This document shows, in pieces, positions 1 to 6,687 of a stretch of 7,548 nucleotides of DNA. The stretch lies in assembly GCA_027489105.1 (NCBI GenBank), contig JAIYAJ010000307.1, positions 1 through 7,548 of the forward strand, read 5' to 3'. This DNA is from Zymomonas sp. (GTDB lineage: Bacteria; Pseudomonadota; Alphaproteobacteria; Sphingomonadales; Sphingomonadaceae). Below the pieces are notes generated by a model that ran no database searches, had not been told where the DNA came from, and saw nothing but the letters and a program-made list of their open reading frames with translations. Numbering within the stretch: position 1 is the first letter of the stretch; every line of letters begins with the position of its first letter. The translations under genes were made by a program, and so were the position numbers.

Positions 1-1134
1 CGCCTTGTCGACCGCCACGCCCGAAGCCTCGGCGTCCTTCGACGACTGGCGCGCGATCTTCTCGGTCTGCGCGGCATTGTCGGCGTTCTGCTTGATGTTC
101 GCCGCCATCTCTTCCATCGCAGCCGACGCCTCTTCGGCCGACGCCGCCTGCTCGGTCGCGCCCTGCGAAACCTGCTCCGAGCTTGCCGCCAGTTCCTGAC
201 TGCCCGCCGAGACATTCTCGGAGGCCGCCGTGGCATCCGACACGACCGTCCGCAGGCGATCGATCATCTCGACCAGCGCATTGCCCAACTGGTCCTTGTC
301 GGACAGCGCCTTATGCTCGACCGTCAGGTCACCAGCTGCGATCTTGTCGGCAATATCCGCCGTCTTGCGCAGGCTGGCCGTCATGGTCTCGACCGTGTCG
401 ACAAGATCCTTGATCTCGTCATTGGTCGTCACCACGACGGTGCTGGTCAGGTCGCCGATAGCAACCGCCTTGAGCGCGGTGTCGATGCTACCGAGGCCCT
501 TGGAGACGGTGCGTGCGATCCACAGCGCCGCAGCGATACCGACAATCAGCGAGATGGAAATGACGGTCAGGAAGATGGTCCTGGCATCGGCATAGGCCTT
601 GTCGGCTTCCTTGCTGGCACTAACCGCGGAATCGACGTTGAAACTGACCAGCTTGAGCAGATCGGCCGACATCTCGTCGTAGAGCGCCTTGCTGGCGTCG
701 AGCTTCACAATAGCGGCTTCGGTCTGCTGTGCGCGAGAGAGGGCAATAAAGGCGCTCGACGTCTCCAGATAGCGATCATATTTCTCGGAGAAGGCGTTGT
801 ACATCGCACGCTCCTCCTGCGAGGTGATCAGCGGCTCGTAGCGGTCCCGGCTTTTCTTGATGTCGCTCTGGATGCTGGCCATCTCGCGCTCAAGCCGCGC
901 CATCACCGCAGGGTCGGTCGACACGACATGGTTATATTGCGCAATGCGCAGGTCAGATGTCGCGGTGTTGATGCGATGCATCGCATCCATGCTGGGCATC
1001 CAGTTTTCGGTAATGATCGTCGACTGTTCGTTGATGCTCGACATCTTGAGGATACCGATGGCGCCGAGCAGGCCCATCAACAAAAGAATGGCGGCAAAGG
1101 AGCCTGCCAGCTTCATCTTTATGGTTGCACGCAT
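1..1134 (-). CDS. Methyl-accepting chemotaxis protein, membrane type, partial (3' end outside window)
   Basis: The first 378 residues of a transmembrane chemoreceptor are visible; the frame is open to base 1, so the signalling tip and C-terminus are missing. It begins MRATIKMKLAG. A first membrane helix spans about residues 9-29. A helical periplasmic part of about 155 residues follows, resembling the four-helix-bundle MCP ligand domain. A second membrane helix lies at about 186-207. Then come two HAMP-like units in tandem, marked by AIGDLTSTV and AAGDLTVEH, and the start of the methylation helices (EQAASAEEASAAMEEMA). The ATG at 1134 is supported by GGAGA at 1145-1141, about 6 nt upstream. 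It lies 144 bp after cheW on the same strand, so it is probably the operon's own receptor, signalling through CheW and CheA. The ligand cannot be read from the sequence. The 144-bp gap holds only a weak 6-bp stem-loop (1180-1200). MCP identity is sure; the ligand-domain assignment is less so. Confidence 0.93.
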   Translation of the reverse strand, partial: MRATIKMKLAGSFAAILLLMGLLGAIGILKMSSINEQSTIITENWMPSMDAMHRINTATSDLRIAQYNHVVSTDPAVMARLEREMASIQSDIKKSRDRYEPLITSQEERAMYNAFSEKYDRYLETSSAFIALSRAQQTEAAIVKLDASKALYDEMSADLLKLVSFNVDSAVSASKEADKAYADARTIFLTVISISLIVGIAAALWIARTVSKGLGSIDTALKAVAIGDLTSTVVVTTNDEIKDLVDTVETMTASLRKTADIADKIAAGDLTVEHKALSDKDQLGNALVEMIDRLRTVVSDATAASENVSAGSQELAASSEQVSQGATEQAASAEEASAAMEEMAANIKQNADNAAQTEKIARQSSKDAEASGVAVDKA

Positions 1135-1278
1135 TGATCGTCTCCGGTCGCCAAGCGACGTCTGGGTTGAGTATTACCTGCGGGATCTCGTGCGTCCCGC
1201 CTGGCGCTTCATCTTGTCGTTGCCATCCCCAGCGGCTCCGTTCAGAAAATCTCGCGGCTGTCGGGCGCGCGGTCCGTG

Positions 1279-1779
1279 TCAGGCGGCTGCCTGCATCCGG
1301 CCGTGCATCATTCCGAAAATCGCATCGAGGTCCGGCAGCACAACCAGGCCCGTAGGCTCGCGCACCAGTTCCCGGACGAAATCGCGGCGCCAGCGCATGC
1401 CGACCATCGGCGGCTCTGCGCTCGACGCGCGGCTTAGCGTCGCCACTTCGTGGACGCGATCGGTGCGGATGCCGAGCTGGATCGTCTCTCCGGCTATCTC
1501 GGTCTCGATCACCACGATACGGCTATCGGCCCCGGGCTCCTCGATCGGCATGCCGAAGGCCAGGCGCAGGTCTGCGATCGGGATGATCTTGCCGCGAAAA
1601 TTGACGATGCTGCCCACCAGGTCGGCGGCACCGGGAACCTTCGTTTCCGGAAGAAGATCGAGAATCTCGCGGATCATGACCGCTTCGAGCGCGAATTTCT
1701 CCTCGCCGATGTCGAAGGTGAGCACTTCGAGATTGCCGGCGTCGTCCCAGGCGGTCTTTTCAACGTCTTGCATGGTCAT
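1279..1779 (-). CDS. cheW: Chemotaxis coupling protein CheW
   Basis: A cytoplasmic scaffold of 166 residues that links chemoreceptors to the P5 domain of CheA. It is a single CheW-like SH3-type domain. The N-terminal strand is VLTFDIGEEKFALEA (about 19-33). The diagnostic core is VGSIVNFRGKIIPIADLRLAFG (about 55-76, including the conserved Asn60-Phe61-Arg62-Gly63 turn), followed by RIVVIE and QLGIRTDRVHEV. The length is typical for the family. The ATG at 1779 overlaps the cheA stop in an ATGA, so translation is probably coupled to cheA. A second ATG two codons later could also serve as the start. Alignment with E. coli CheW should place Arg62 near the receptor-binding surface, but that is recall, not a calculation. 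The nonsense codon in upstream cheA could reduce CheW synthesis if coupling is strong. The C-terminus (MMHGRMQAAA) is unremarkable. Confidence 0.95.
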   Translation of the reverse strand: MTMQDVEKTAWDDAGNLEVLTFDIGEEKFALEAVMIREILDLLPETKVPGAADLVGSIVNFRGKIIPIADLRLAFGMPIEEPGADSRIVVIETEIAGETIQLGIRTDRVHEVATLSRASSAEPPMVGMRWRRDFVRELVREPTGLVVLPDLDAIFGMMHGRMQAAA

Positions 1780-3779
1780 ACAGCGGCGCGAAGCCGCTCC
1801 TCCCGGTTCTGTCCGAGCGCGACCAGCTGGACGACGTCGAGGATCAGAGCGACCCCGCCGTCGCCGAGGATGGTCGCCCCGGAGAAGCTCGTTACGTCCT
1901 GATGCAGGACCGACATCGACTTGATCACGGTCTGGTGGCTGCCGATGATCTGGTCGACGACCAGCCCCACCCGTTCACCGCCTGTCGTGATCACCACGAT
2001 CTTCTGATAGGGATCGGGGCGCGTGCCCGTGTCGAACAGCTCGCGCAGGCGGATGAACGGCACCAGCGTGTCGCGGACCTGGATCATGCTGCGCCCACGC
2101 GAGCGCAGATCCTCTTCCAGCGACAGTTCGAGACATTCCTCGACTGCGGCCAGCGGAATGACATAGCGGCTGTCGCCGACCCGTACGAGCAGGCCTTCGA
2201 TGATCGCTAGCGTCAGCGGGATGCGCAGCGTGATGCGCGAACCACGCCCTTCCTCGCTCACCATGTCGATCGTTCCACGCAGCGTCTCGATCGTGCGCTT
2301 GACGACGTCCATGCCGACACCGCGCCCGGACAGGTTGGTAACCTGCGCCGCAGTAGAGAATCCGGGGTGGAATATCATCTGCAGCAAGTCCTGATCGCTC
2401 AGCACCTGACCGGCCTGGACGAGGCCGTTGGCCTCGGCCTTCGCCCGGACCCGTTAGCGGTTGATCCCGCGCCCGTCATCCTCGATCGTGATCAGCACTT
2501 CGCCGCCCGCCTGCTGCGCTGCCAGCCGGACTTGTCCCGCGGGGGGCTTGCCAGCAGCGACGCGCTCCTCGGCGGTTTCCAGGCCATGATCGCAGGCATT
2601 GCGGATCAGATGCACGATCGGATCGGCGAGCCGCTCGGTAACGGTCTTGTCGACTTCGGTGCTCTCGCCGCTGGTGATCAGATCGATCGTCTTGCCGGTT
2701 TCCCGAGACAGGTCGTGGACCAGGCGGCGGAAGCGCCCGAAAAGCGCGGCGATGGGCACCATGCGGAGAACCATCATCGTGTCGCGAAGCTCACTCGCCA
2801 GTCGTTCGATTTCCTCGGAGATCGAGCGCAAGGCCAGTTCGCCGACCGGTCCCGACGCGCCCGCATTGGCAAGCTGCGACAGTCGGCTCTGGACGATCAC
2901 CAGTTCGCCGACGCGGTCCATCAATATGTCGAGGCGTTCGGCGGGAACGCGGACGCTCTCACCGGCCTTGGTGCCGGCGCGCGTTGCCGTTTCGCCTGAG
3001 GGCCCGGCGGCCTCGACCGGCTGCGCCGCAGCGGCACGCGCCGGCTGATCAGTTTCGACCCTGGCCTCGGGCGTTCCGCCGAGCGGTTCGAGATGCATTT
3101 CCATGTCGTCCATGACGAACAGGAAAACATCTTCGATCGCGCCGCGCTCGATGTCTCCGCGCAGCTGAACATTCCAGCCGATATGGCATTCGGTCGGCAC
3201 GAGATCCGGCAACGGCGGGATAGCATCGGTGCAGGCCGTGATCGTGCAGTCGCCCAGTTCACGCAGCTCGTCGAGCAGCATCAGCGGGTTGGTGCCGTTG
3301 GCCATCGCGTCGGGCGGAAGGCGGAAGAACAAATTCCAGCCGGAGGCGCGCACGCTGTCGTTAACTACCTCGGCCTCTTCGTCTTCTGCTGTCGGCACTG
3401 CGGCAGCATCGCCGATCGCGTCGTGCAGGCGTATGAGAATCTCGGTGCCCGTGGCTTCCTCGGCCGCCGCTTCGTCATCGACCAGGGCACGCATGTGATC
3501 CATTGCCGAAAGGATCACCGAGACGAGCTCGACGGTGGCGGGCACGACGCCCTTGCGCACGCGGTCGAAGGCGCTTTCGCAATGGTGGGTGAAGGTGGCG
3601 AGCCGGTCGAAACCGAACATCGCGCCCGAGCCCTTCAGCGTGTGCAGACCACGAAAGGTGGCGTCGATCAGCGACTTGTCGTCCAGCCGATTGCTGAGAT
3701 CGAGCAAGGCCTGTTCCACCTGATCGAGAAGCTCGGCCGCCTCGATCCGGAAGGCGGCTACCGGATCCTGCTCGCTCAT
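1776..3779 (-). pseudogene. cheA: Chemotaxis histidine kinase CheA, interrupted by an in-frame TAA
   Basis: The full reading is 667 codons from ATG 3779 to TGA 1778-1776, with codon 442 being TAA. Domains in order: P1 phosphotransfer (about 1-105) with phospho-acceptor His46 in GLHTLKGSG; a P2-position domain (about 147-240, starting at Trp148 and ending near DVFLFVMDDMEM); a Pro/Ala-rich linker; P3 dimerisation (about 273-335, VPAERLDILMDRVGELV); P4 ATPase with N-box HLIRNACDHGLE (His390, Asn394) and G1 DDGRG (434-438); then the stop; then G2 GRGVG (485-489); and the P5 CheW-like domain (about 535-667). If terminated, the product is 441 residues with an incomplete ATP pocket and no P5, so it should neither autophosphorylate nor couple to receptors. 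A downstream GTG at 2405 (codon 459) has only a weak upstream AGG. Everything else is intact, which points to a recent nonsense change, a sequence error or suppression. The start overlaps the cheY stop and the end overlaps the cheW start. Confidence 0.92.
2454..2456 (-). other. Premature in-frame TAA codon in cheA (codon 442)
   Basis: Reading the minus strand, GGC-ATC-AAC-CGC is followed by TAA and then CGG-GTC-CGG-GCG-AAG-GCC, which continues as RVRAKAEANGLV in the same frame. In CheA proteins the matching position after GIN-R is usually Glu. A single G-to-T change (GAA to TAA; C-to-A as written on the plus strand) would explain the stop. The base following the stop is C. The site lies between the G1 and G2 ATP-binding boxes. 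Confidence 0.95.
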
Positions 3780-4144
3780 CGACCGAGGACCTTCTTGGCG
3801 ATCTTGAGCAGCTGATCCGGAACGAAGGGCTTGACCAGCCAGCCGGTCGCCCCCGCTGCCTTCGCCTGTTGCTTCATCGCATCGTCGGACTCGGTGGTGA
3901 GGAAGATGATCGGGGTGCCGGCCTGAATCGGCAGCTTGCGGATCTCGCGGATCATGCTGAGACCGTCCATATTCGGCATGTTCAGATCGGTGATGATCAT
4001 GTCGAACTTCTGGCCCTGGGCCTTGTTCAGCCCCTCGCATCCGTCGGCGGCCTCGGTCACCGCATAGCCGGCGCCGGACAGGGCGATGCGCGTCGCCATT
4101 CGAAGACTCGAAGAGTCGTCCACGGTCAAAATGGAAGCAGTCAT
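3776..4144 (-). CDS. cheY: Chemotaxis response regulator CheY
   Basis: A stand-alone receiver domain of 122 residues with no output domain. CheA phosphorylates it, and it then acts on the flagellar motor or serves as a phosphate sink. All receiver residues are visible: acidic pair Asp9-Asp10, phospho-acceptor Asp53 in IITDLNMPNMDG, Thr83 in FLTTES, and Lys105 in VKPF. Trp102 sits where E. coli CheY has the switch Tyr106; an aromatic residue there is expected. The ATG at 4144 has a GAGGGAG ribosome site about 9 nt upstream. The stop TGA overlaps the cheA ATG (ATGA), so cheY heads the cheY-cheA-cheW unit and is probably co-translated with cheA. Its promoter should lie in the AT-rich stretch at 4195-4262, where there is a CtrA-like site. 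Whether it is the motor-binding CheY or a sink-type paralogue cannot be told from this window. Confidence 0.95.
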   Translation of the reverse strand: MTASILTVDDSSSLRMATRIALSGAGYAVTEAADGCEGLNKAQGQKFDMIITDLNMPNMDGLSMIREIRKLPIQAGTPIIFLTTESDDAMKQQAKAAGATGWLVKPFVPDQLLKIAKKVLGR

Positions 4145-4458
4145 TCTTGAATCTCCCTCGATTGTCTCGAGTATCGAAAGCCTCGCCTCTTCGCGAAAAC
4201 AGATAGAATAATGTCGTTAAGATTGGATAAATTAGCTGGCTTCAGCCCTTTATATTTGAACGACACTTTTTGCCGGATCACTCATCAGAACAGCCGCTCC
4301 CCCGACATCCAGAGCTTGCTGACCGATGCATCGCCGGGAAAGCTCGCCTGCCCCCTCGGATGACCGTCGGCATATCCGAGGAGGAAGGCGTCGCGGCCCA
4401 CTCCGCAGGGGAGGCACGCTCCATCGTTCGATATTGCGGATCGGCAAACGGCGCATGA
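4145..4458. other. Intergenic region between the STAS gene and cheY, with the presumed cheY promoter
   Basis: This 314-bp gap has two parts. The part nearest cheY (about 4195-4262) is clearly more AT-rich than its surroundings and is the best place for the cheYAW promoter; I could not identify confident -10/-35 boxes. The part nearest the STAS gene (4285-4458) is GC-rich and stays open in the STAS frame for 57 codons after the STAS stop, with four Cys codons near its start. It has no start codon with a good ribosome site. No convincing rho-independent terminator is visible after the STAS gene. Confidence 0.6.
4216..4231 (-). promoter_or_regulatory. Candidate CtrA-like binding site upstream of cheY
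   Basis: On the minus strand the site reads TTTA, 7 nt, then TTAAC, one mismatch from the alphaproteobacterial CtrA consensus TTAA-N7-TTAAC. It lies 72-87 nt upstream of the cheY ATG in an AT-rich patch. CtrA controls motility and chemotaxis genes in several Alphaproteobacteria. The match is short and could be chance. Confidence 0.35.
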
Positions 4459-4794
4459 TTAGCCGGGCCGGTTGCCCTGGAACCAGAAATCGAGTGTTTC
4501 CGCCGAACCGGGCGACAGAAAGCCTGCGCGCTCGAGCAGCGCTGCACAGTCAGCCGAAGCCGGCTGTGTCAGGCGCAGAAGCTTGTTGTCATGCGCGGCA
4601 TATTGGCGCGCGGCTTCAAGCAGTTGCACGAAGGACAGGTCGGCGTCGGCGACGCCCGAAATGTCCAGCGCCACGTCCGCATCAGCCTCGATCGCCTCGA
4701 CGATCTGATGCTGCACCGCAGCGATCGATTGCAGGTTCACTTTTTCCTGGAGCGTGACGACAATACCCACGGCGACCTCATTTGCTGGAGACAC
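4459..4794 (-). CDS. STAS-domain protein (anti-sigma-factor-antagonist-like) of the chemotaxis locus
   Basis: A small cytoplasmic protein of 111 residues consisting of one STAS domain. The strand-turn-helix core reads LDISGVADADLSFVQLLEAAR (about 43-63), followed by LLRLTQPA, then LLERAGF and a C-terminal FWFQGNRPG. STAS proteins usually bind partner kinases or NTPases; several alphaproteobacterial che loci carry one whose role is unclear. The usual phospho-acceptor after the core Asp (Asp-Ser-Ser-Gly in SpoIIAA) seems to be Leu53, with Ser54 next. The start is uncertain: GTG at 4794 has only AGG 5 nt upstream, while an in-frame GTG at 4770 has GAGG 5 nt upstream and would give 103 residues. 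The stop is TAA, and the same frame then stays open for 57 codons. It has the same orientation as cheY but lies 314 bp away, so co-transcription is possible, not shown. A link to chemotaxis is inferred from position. Confidence 0.82.
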   Translation of the reverse strand: MSPANEVAVGIVVTLQEKVNLQSIAAVQHQIVEAIEADADVALDISGVADADLSFVQLLEAARQYAAHDNKLLRLTQPASADCAALLERAGFLSPGSAETLDFWFQGNRPG

Positions 4795-4813
4795 CTTGGC
4801 CTAATCATTTCCC

Positions 4814-4829
4814 GTAAACGTCACGTTAA
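4814..4829 (-). promoter_or_regulatory. Candidate CtrA-like binding site next to the STAS start
   Basis: On the minus strand the site reads TTAA, CGTGACG, then TTTAC, one mismatch from TTAA-N7-TTAAC. Inside it is the palindrome AACGT-C-ACGTT (4817-4827). It lies about 20 nt upstream of the GTG at 4794 and about 45 nt upstream of the alternative GTG at 4770. It could equally act on the divergent receptor gene. This is a short motif, so confidence is low. Confidence 0.3.
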
Positions 4830-4905
4830 ACATGGCGATTTTCAGGAAGAGAAAGACCCGGGGCTCGTCTGGAGATCGCTATGCTTGCGGCATGGCGGAC
4901 ACGGT

Positions 4906-4917
4906 ATGAAATTTCAT
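4906..4917. repeat. 12-bp perfect palindrome ATGAAATTTCAT, possible operator
   Basis: ATGAAATTTCAT equals its own reverse complement. Its core GAAATTTC occurs again at 5002-5009, 95 bp downstream, in the same divergent promoter region. The two copies flank the AT-rich tract upstream of the globin-coupled receptor, a layout compatible with a dimeric regulator binding two sites. No known regulator is assigned. Confidence 0.35.
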
Positions 4918-5080
4918 CGGAAACAGGGTGTTAATCGGTATATCTACTAGTATCCGTACATTTACCTATAGATTTCTACGGAGAGCATGCAGGGAGTCAG
5001 GGAAATTTCACCATATCTTTACCCGCCATCACCATGGTCCGCTCCGGGGATGCGTTTCTACAAAGCGGGAGCATGGTGCG

Positions 5081-6598
5081 ATGAATCCGGAGTTGCAGAC
5101 ACGTTTGAGATTTTACGGCCTGGAGCAGGCAGATACCTCGGCCTTTCATAGTGTGAGAAATGCGCTGACCCGCTTCGTGGGCGGCGCACTCGATAAATTC
5201 TATCGCAAGGTCAAGAACTTCCCGGAGCTGGCGCACTTCTTCTCGAGCGAAGGCATGCTCGAGCATGCAAAGTCTGCGCAGAACAGCCACTGGATGAAGG
5301 TCTTCGGCGACGGCCTGACCGAAGATTATTACCAGCGGGCGGTCGGCGTCGGTCGCGTCCATGCCCGGATCGGGCTGGAACCCAAATGGTATGTCGGCGG
5401 CTATGCCGTCATCCTCGAAGAACTGGTGACCGAGATGGTGACGTCCAGCCGTTTCGGCTGGCTGCCCTCGCGGAAGCGCCAGCTCGCGGAAGACCTGTCG
5501 GCACTCATCAAGGTGGCGCTGCTCGACATCGACGTCGCTCTGTCGACCTATTTCGTCAATGCGGAGGAAAAGGTCCGCAACGTCGTTCTGGGCCAGATGG
5601 GGTCGGCGCTCACGCAGCTGGCGGAAGGTGACATGACCGCCCGCATGTCCGGCCTTCCGGCCGAATATGCGCAGGTGGAGCGCGACTTCAACGCCGCGAT
5701 CCGCGCGCTGCGCGATACGCTGCAGTCGGTCAGTTCCAGCGTCAACATGATTTCCTCGGGCAGCAGCGAGATCCGCGTGGGATCGGACGACCTCGCCGCG
5801 CGCACCGAGAAGCAGGCGGCTTCGCTCGCCGAAACCGCCGAGGCCATGCGCCAGGCGACCGCAATGGTCCAGGAAACCGCGAAAAACGCGGCCTCCGCCA
5901 ATGGTGCGATTGCCAAGACCCACAAGGAGGCGACCGAGGGGGGCGTCGTGGTCAAGCAGGCGGTCAGCGCCATGGATGCGATCGAACGCTCGTCGGGCGA
6001 GATTTCCAAGATCATCTCGGTGATCGACGGCATCGCCTTCCAGACCAACCTCCTCGCCCTGAACGCAGGGGTGGAAGCCGCGCGCGCCGGGGATGCGGGC
6101 AAAGGCTTCGCGGTGGTCGCCCATGAAGTGCGCGCGCTCGCCCAGCGCAGCGCCGAAGCGGCGCAGGAGATCAAGAATCTGATCACCAACAGCACCGAGC
6201 AGGTCGAGATCGGCGTGAAGCTGGTCGGCGAAACCGGCCGGATGCTGACCCGCATCGTCGACCGCGTCGGCGAGGTCAGCGAGGTCATCACCGACATCGC
6301 GACATCGGCGGAGAGCCAGTCCACCAGCCTGATCCAGGTCAACGATGCCGTCGGCGAAATGGACCGGATGACCCAGCAGAACGCCGCGATGGTCGAGGAG
6401 AGCGCCGCATCGGCGGTCAACCTTGCCAACGAGGCACAGAGTCTCGCCGAACAGGTTGCCCGCTTCCAGTTCGGCGGCAGCACTTCGGCAGCAGCGCCGC
6501 GTCCGACCGCCCTGCCCGCCCAGAAGAAGGTCGCTTCAGCGCCCCGCGTCGCCGGCAATCTCGCGCTGAAAGCCGAGGACGACTGGTCGAGCTTCTGA
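5081..6598 (+). CDS. Soluble chemoreceptor with globin-coupled sensor domain (HemAT-like aerotaxis transducer)
   Basis: A receptor of 505 residues with no membrane helix, so probably cytoplasmic. Residues about 1-165 form a protoglobin-type sensor domain starting RFYGLEQAD. The likely haem-binding proximal His is His94 in [18 protein letters not shown], the signature of globin-coupled sensors. A HAMP-like linker (about 180-225, [10 protein letters not shown]) follows, then methylation helices and the signalling hairpin (about 311-340) with [20 protein letters not shown] and [23 protein letters not shown] flexible Ala/Pro tail ends in EDDWSSF, like the C-terminal tether for CheR/CheB. HemAT relatives sense O2 and drive aerotaxis; the ligand here is inferred. 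The start at ATG 5081 has GGGAG about 8 nt upstream. The frame extends back to GTG 4928, but those 51 codons are AT-rich, lack globin similarity and have no ribosome site. It is divergent from the STAS/che genes and would signal through the adjacent CheA/CheW. Confidence 0.93.
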   Translation: MNPELQTRLRFYGLEQADTSAFHSVRNALTRFVGGALDKFYRKVKNFPELAHFFSSEGMLEHAKSAQNSHWMKVFGDGLTEDYYQRAVGVGRVHARIGLEPKWYVGGYAVILEELVTEMVTSSRFGWLPSRKRQLAEDLSALIKVALLDIDVALSTYFVNAEEKVRNVVLGQMGSALTQLAEGDMTARMSGLPAEYAQVERDFNAAIRALRDTLQSVSSSVNMISSGSSEIRVGSDDLAARTEKQAASLAETAEAMRQATAMVQETAKNAASANGAIAKTHKEATEGGVVVKQAVSAMDAIERSSGEISKIISVIDGIAFQTNLLALNAGVEAARAGDAGKGFAVVAHEVRALAQRSAEAAQEIKNLITNSTEQVEIGVKLVGETGRMLTRIVDRVGEVSEVITDIATSAESQSTSLIQVNDAVGEMDRMTQQNAAMVEESAASAVNLANEAQSLAEQVARFQFGGSTSAAAPRPTALPAQKKVASAPRVAGNLALKAEDDWSSF

Positions 6599-6641
6599 CG
6601 CCGGTGCTCCGATATATCGCATGACCGCCTCCCGTTGAGCA

Positions 6642-6687
6642 GCGCGGCAGGATCGTCTGGGTCAAGAAGCCCGACGGCCTGCCGCGC
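6642..6687. repeat. Long stem-loop downstream of the globin-coupled receptor
   Basis: GCGCGGCAGG (6642-6651) pairs perfectly with CCTGCCGCGC (6678-6687). Inside, CGTC/GACG and GGG/CCC extend the stem with a one-base bulge around an 8-nt loop (6662-6669). It begins 44 bp after the receptor stop. There is no T-run after it on either strand, so it is not a standard rho-independent terminator, although it could stabilise the 3' end or pause polymerase. It is the first of four adjacent palindromes. Confidence 0.7.

Larger units (their letters stand above)
4795..5080. other. Divergent regulatory region between the STAS gene and the globin-coupled receptor
   Basis: This 286-bp region separates two oppositely oriented genes and must hold both promoters. 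It contains a CtrA-like site next to the STAS start, a 12-bp perfect palindrome (4906-4917), a second copy of its 8-bp core (5002-5009), and a very AT-rich tract (about 4928-4980) containing the palindrome TACTAGTA. The receptor's ribosome site is GGGAG at 5068-5072. I could not assign convincing -35/-10 boxes. No small ORF here looks coding. Confidence 0.6.

Noticed and set aside
313..1137. Plus-strand ORF of 274 codons opposite the membrane MCP
   Set aside because: It lies wholly opposite a clear MCP reading frame; its composition is a GC-rich antisense shadow, with no family match and no ribosome site.
1180..1200. Stem-loop GCGGGA/TCCCGC between cheW and the membrane MCP
   Set aside because: Only 6 bp with a 9-nt loop and no T-run; too weak to call a terminator or attenuator.
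2367..2999. Plus-strand ORF of 210 codons opposite cheA
   Set aside because: Antisense shadow of the kinase domain; no recognisable domain.
2921..3262. Minus-strand ORF of 113 codons inside cheA in another frame
   Set aside because: Overlaps the linker and P2-position domain of cheA out of frame; no independent support.
4250..4547. Short minus-strand ORFs (4250-4456, 4278-4547) and plus-strand ORF 4270-4458
   Set aside because: Arg/Pro/Ser-rich translations without ribosome site or domain; the STAS-frame continuation reads more like protein and is reported instead.
4928..5080. N-terminal extension of the globin-coupled receptor from GTG 4928
   Set aside because: The 51 extra codons are AT-rich and unlike any globin-coupled sensor N-terminus; ATG 5081 has a ribosome site and gives a normal domain start.
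4997..6124. Minus-strand ORF of 375 codons opposite the globin-coupled receptor
   Set aside because: The opposite strand encodes a full, recognisable receptor; this frame is rich in His, Arg and Gly without domain signature.
5548..6558. Minus-strand ORF of 336 codons opposite the receptor signalling domain
   Set aside because: Shadow of a conserved MCP region; Ser/Ala-rich low-complexity translation typical of antisense to helices.
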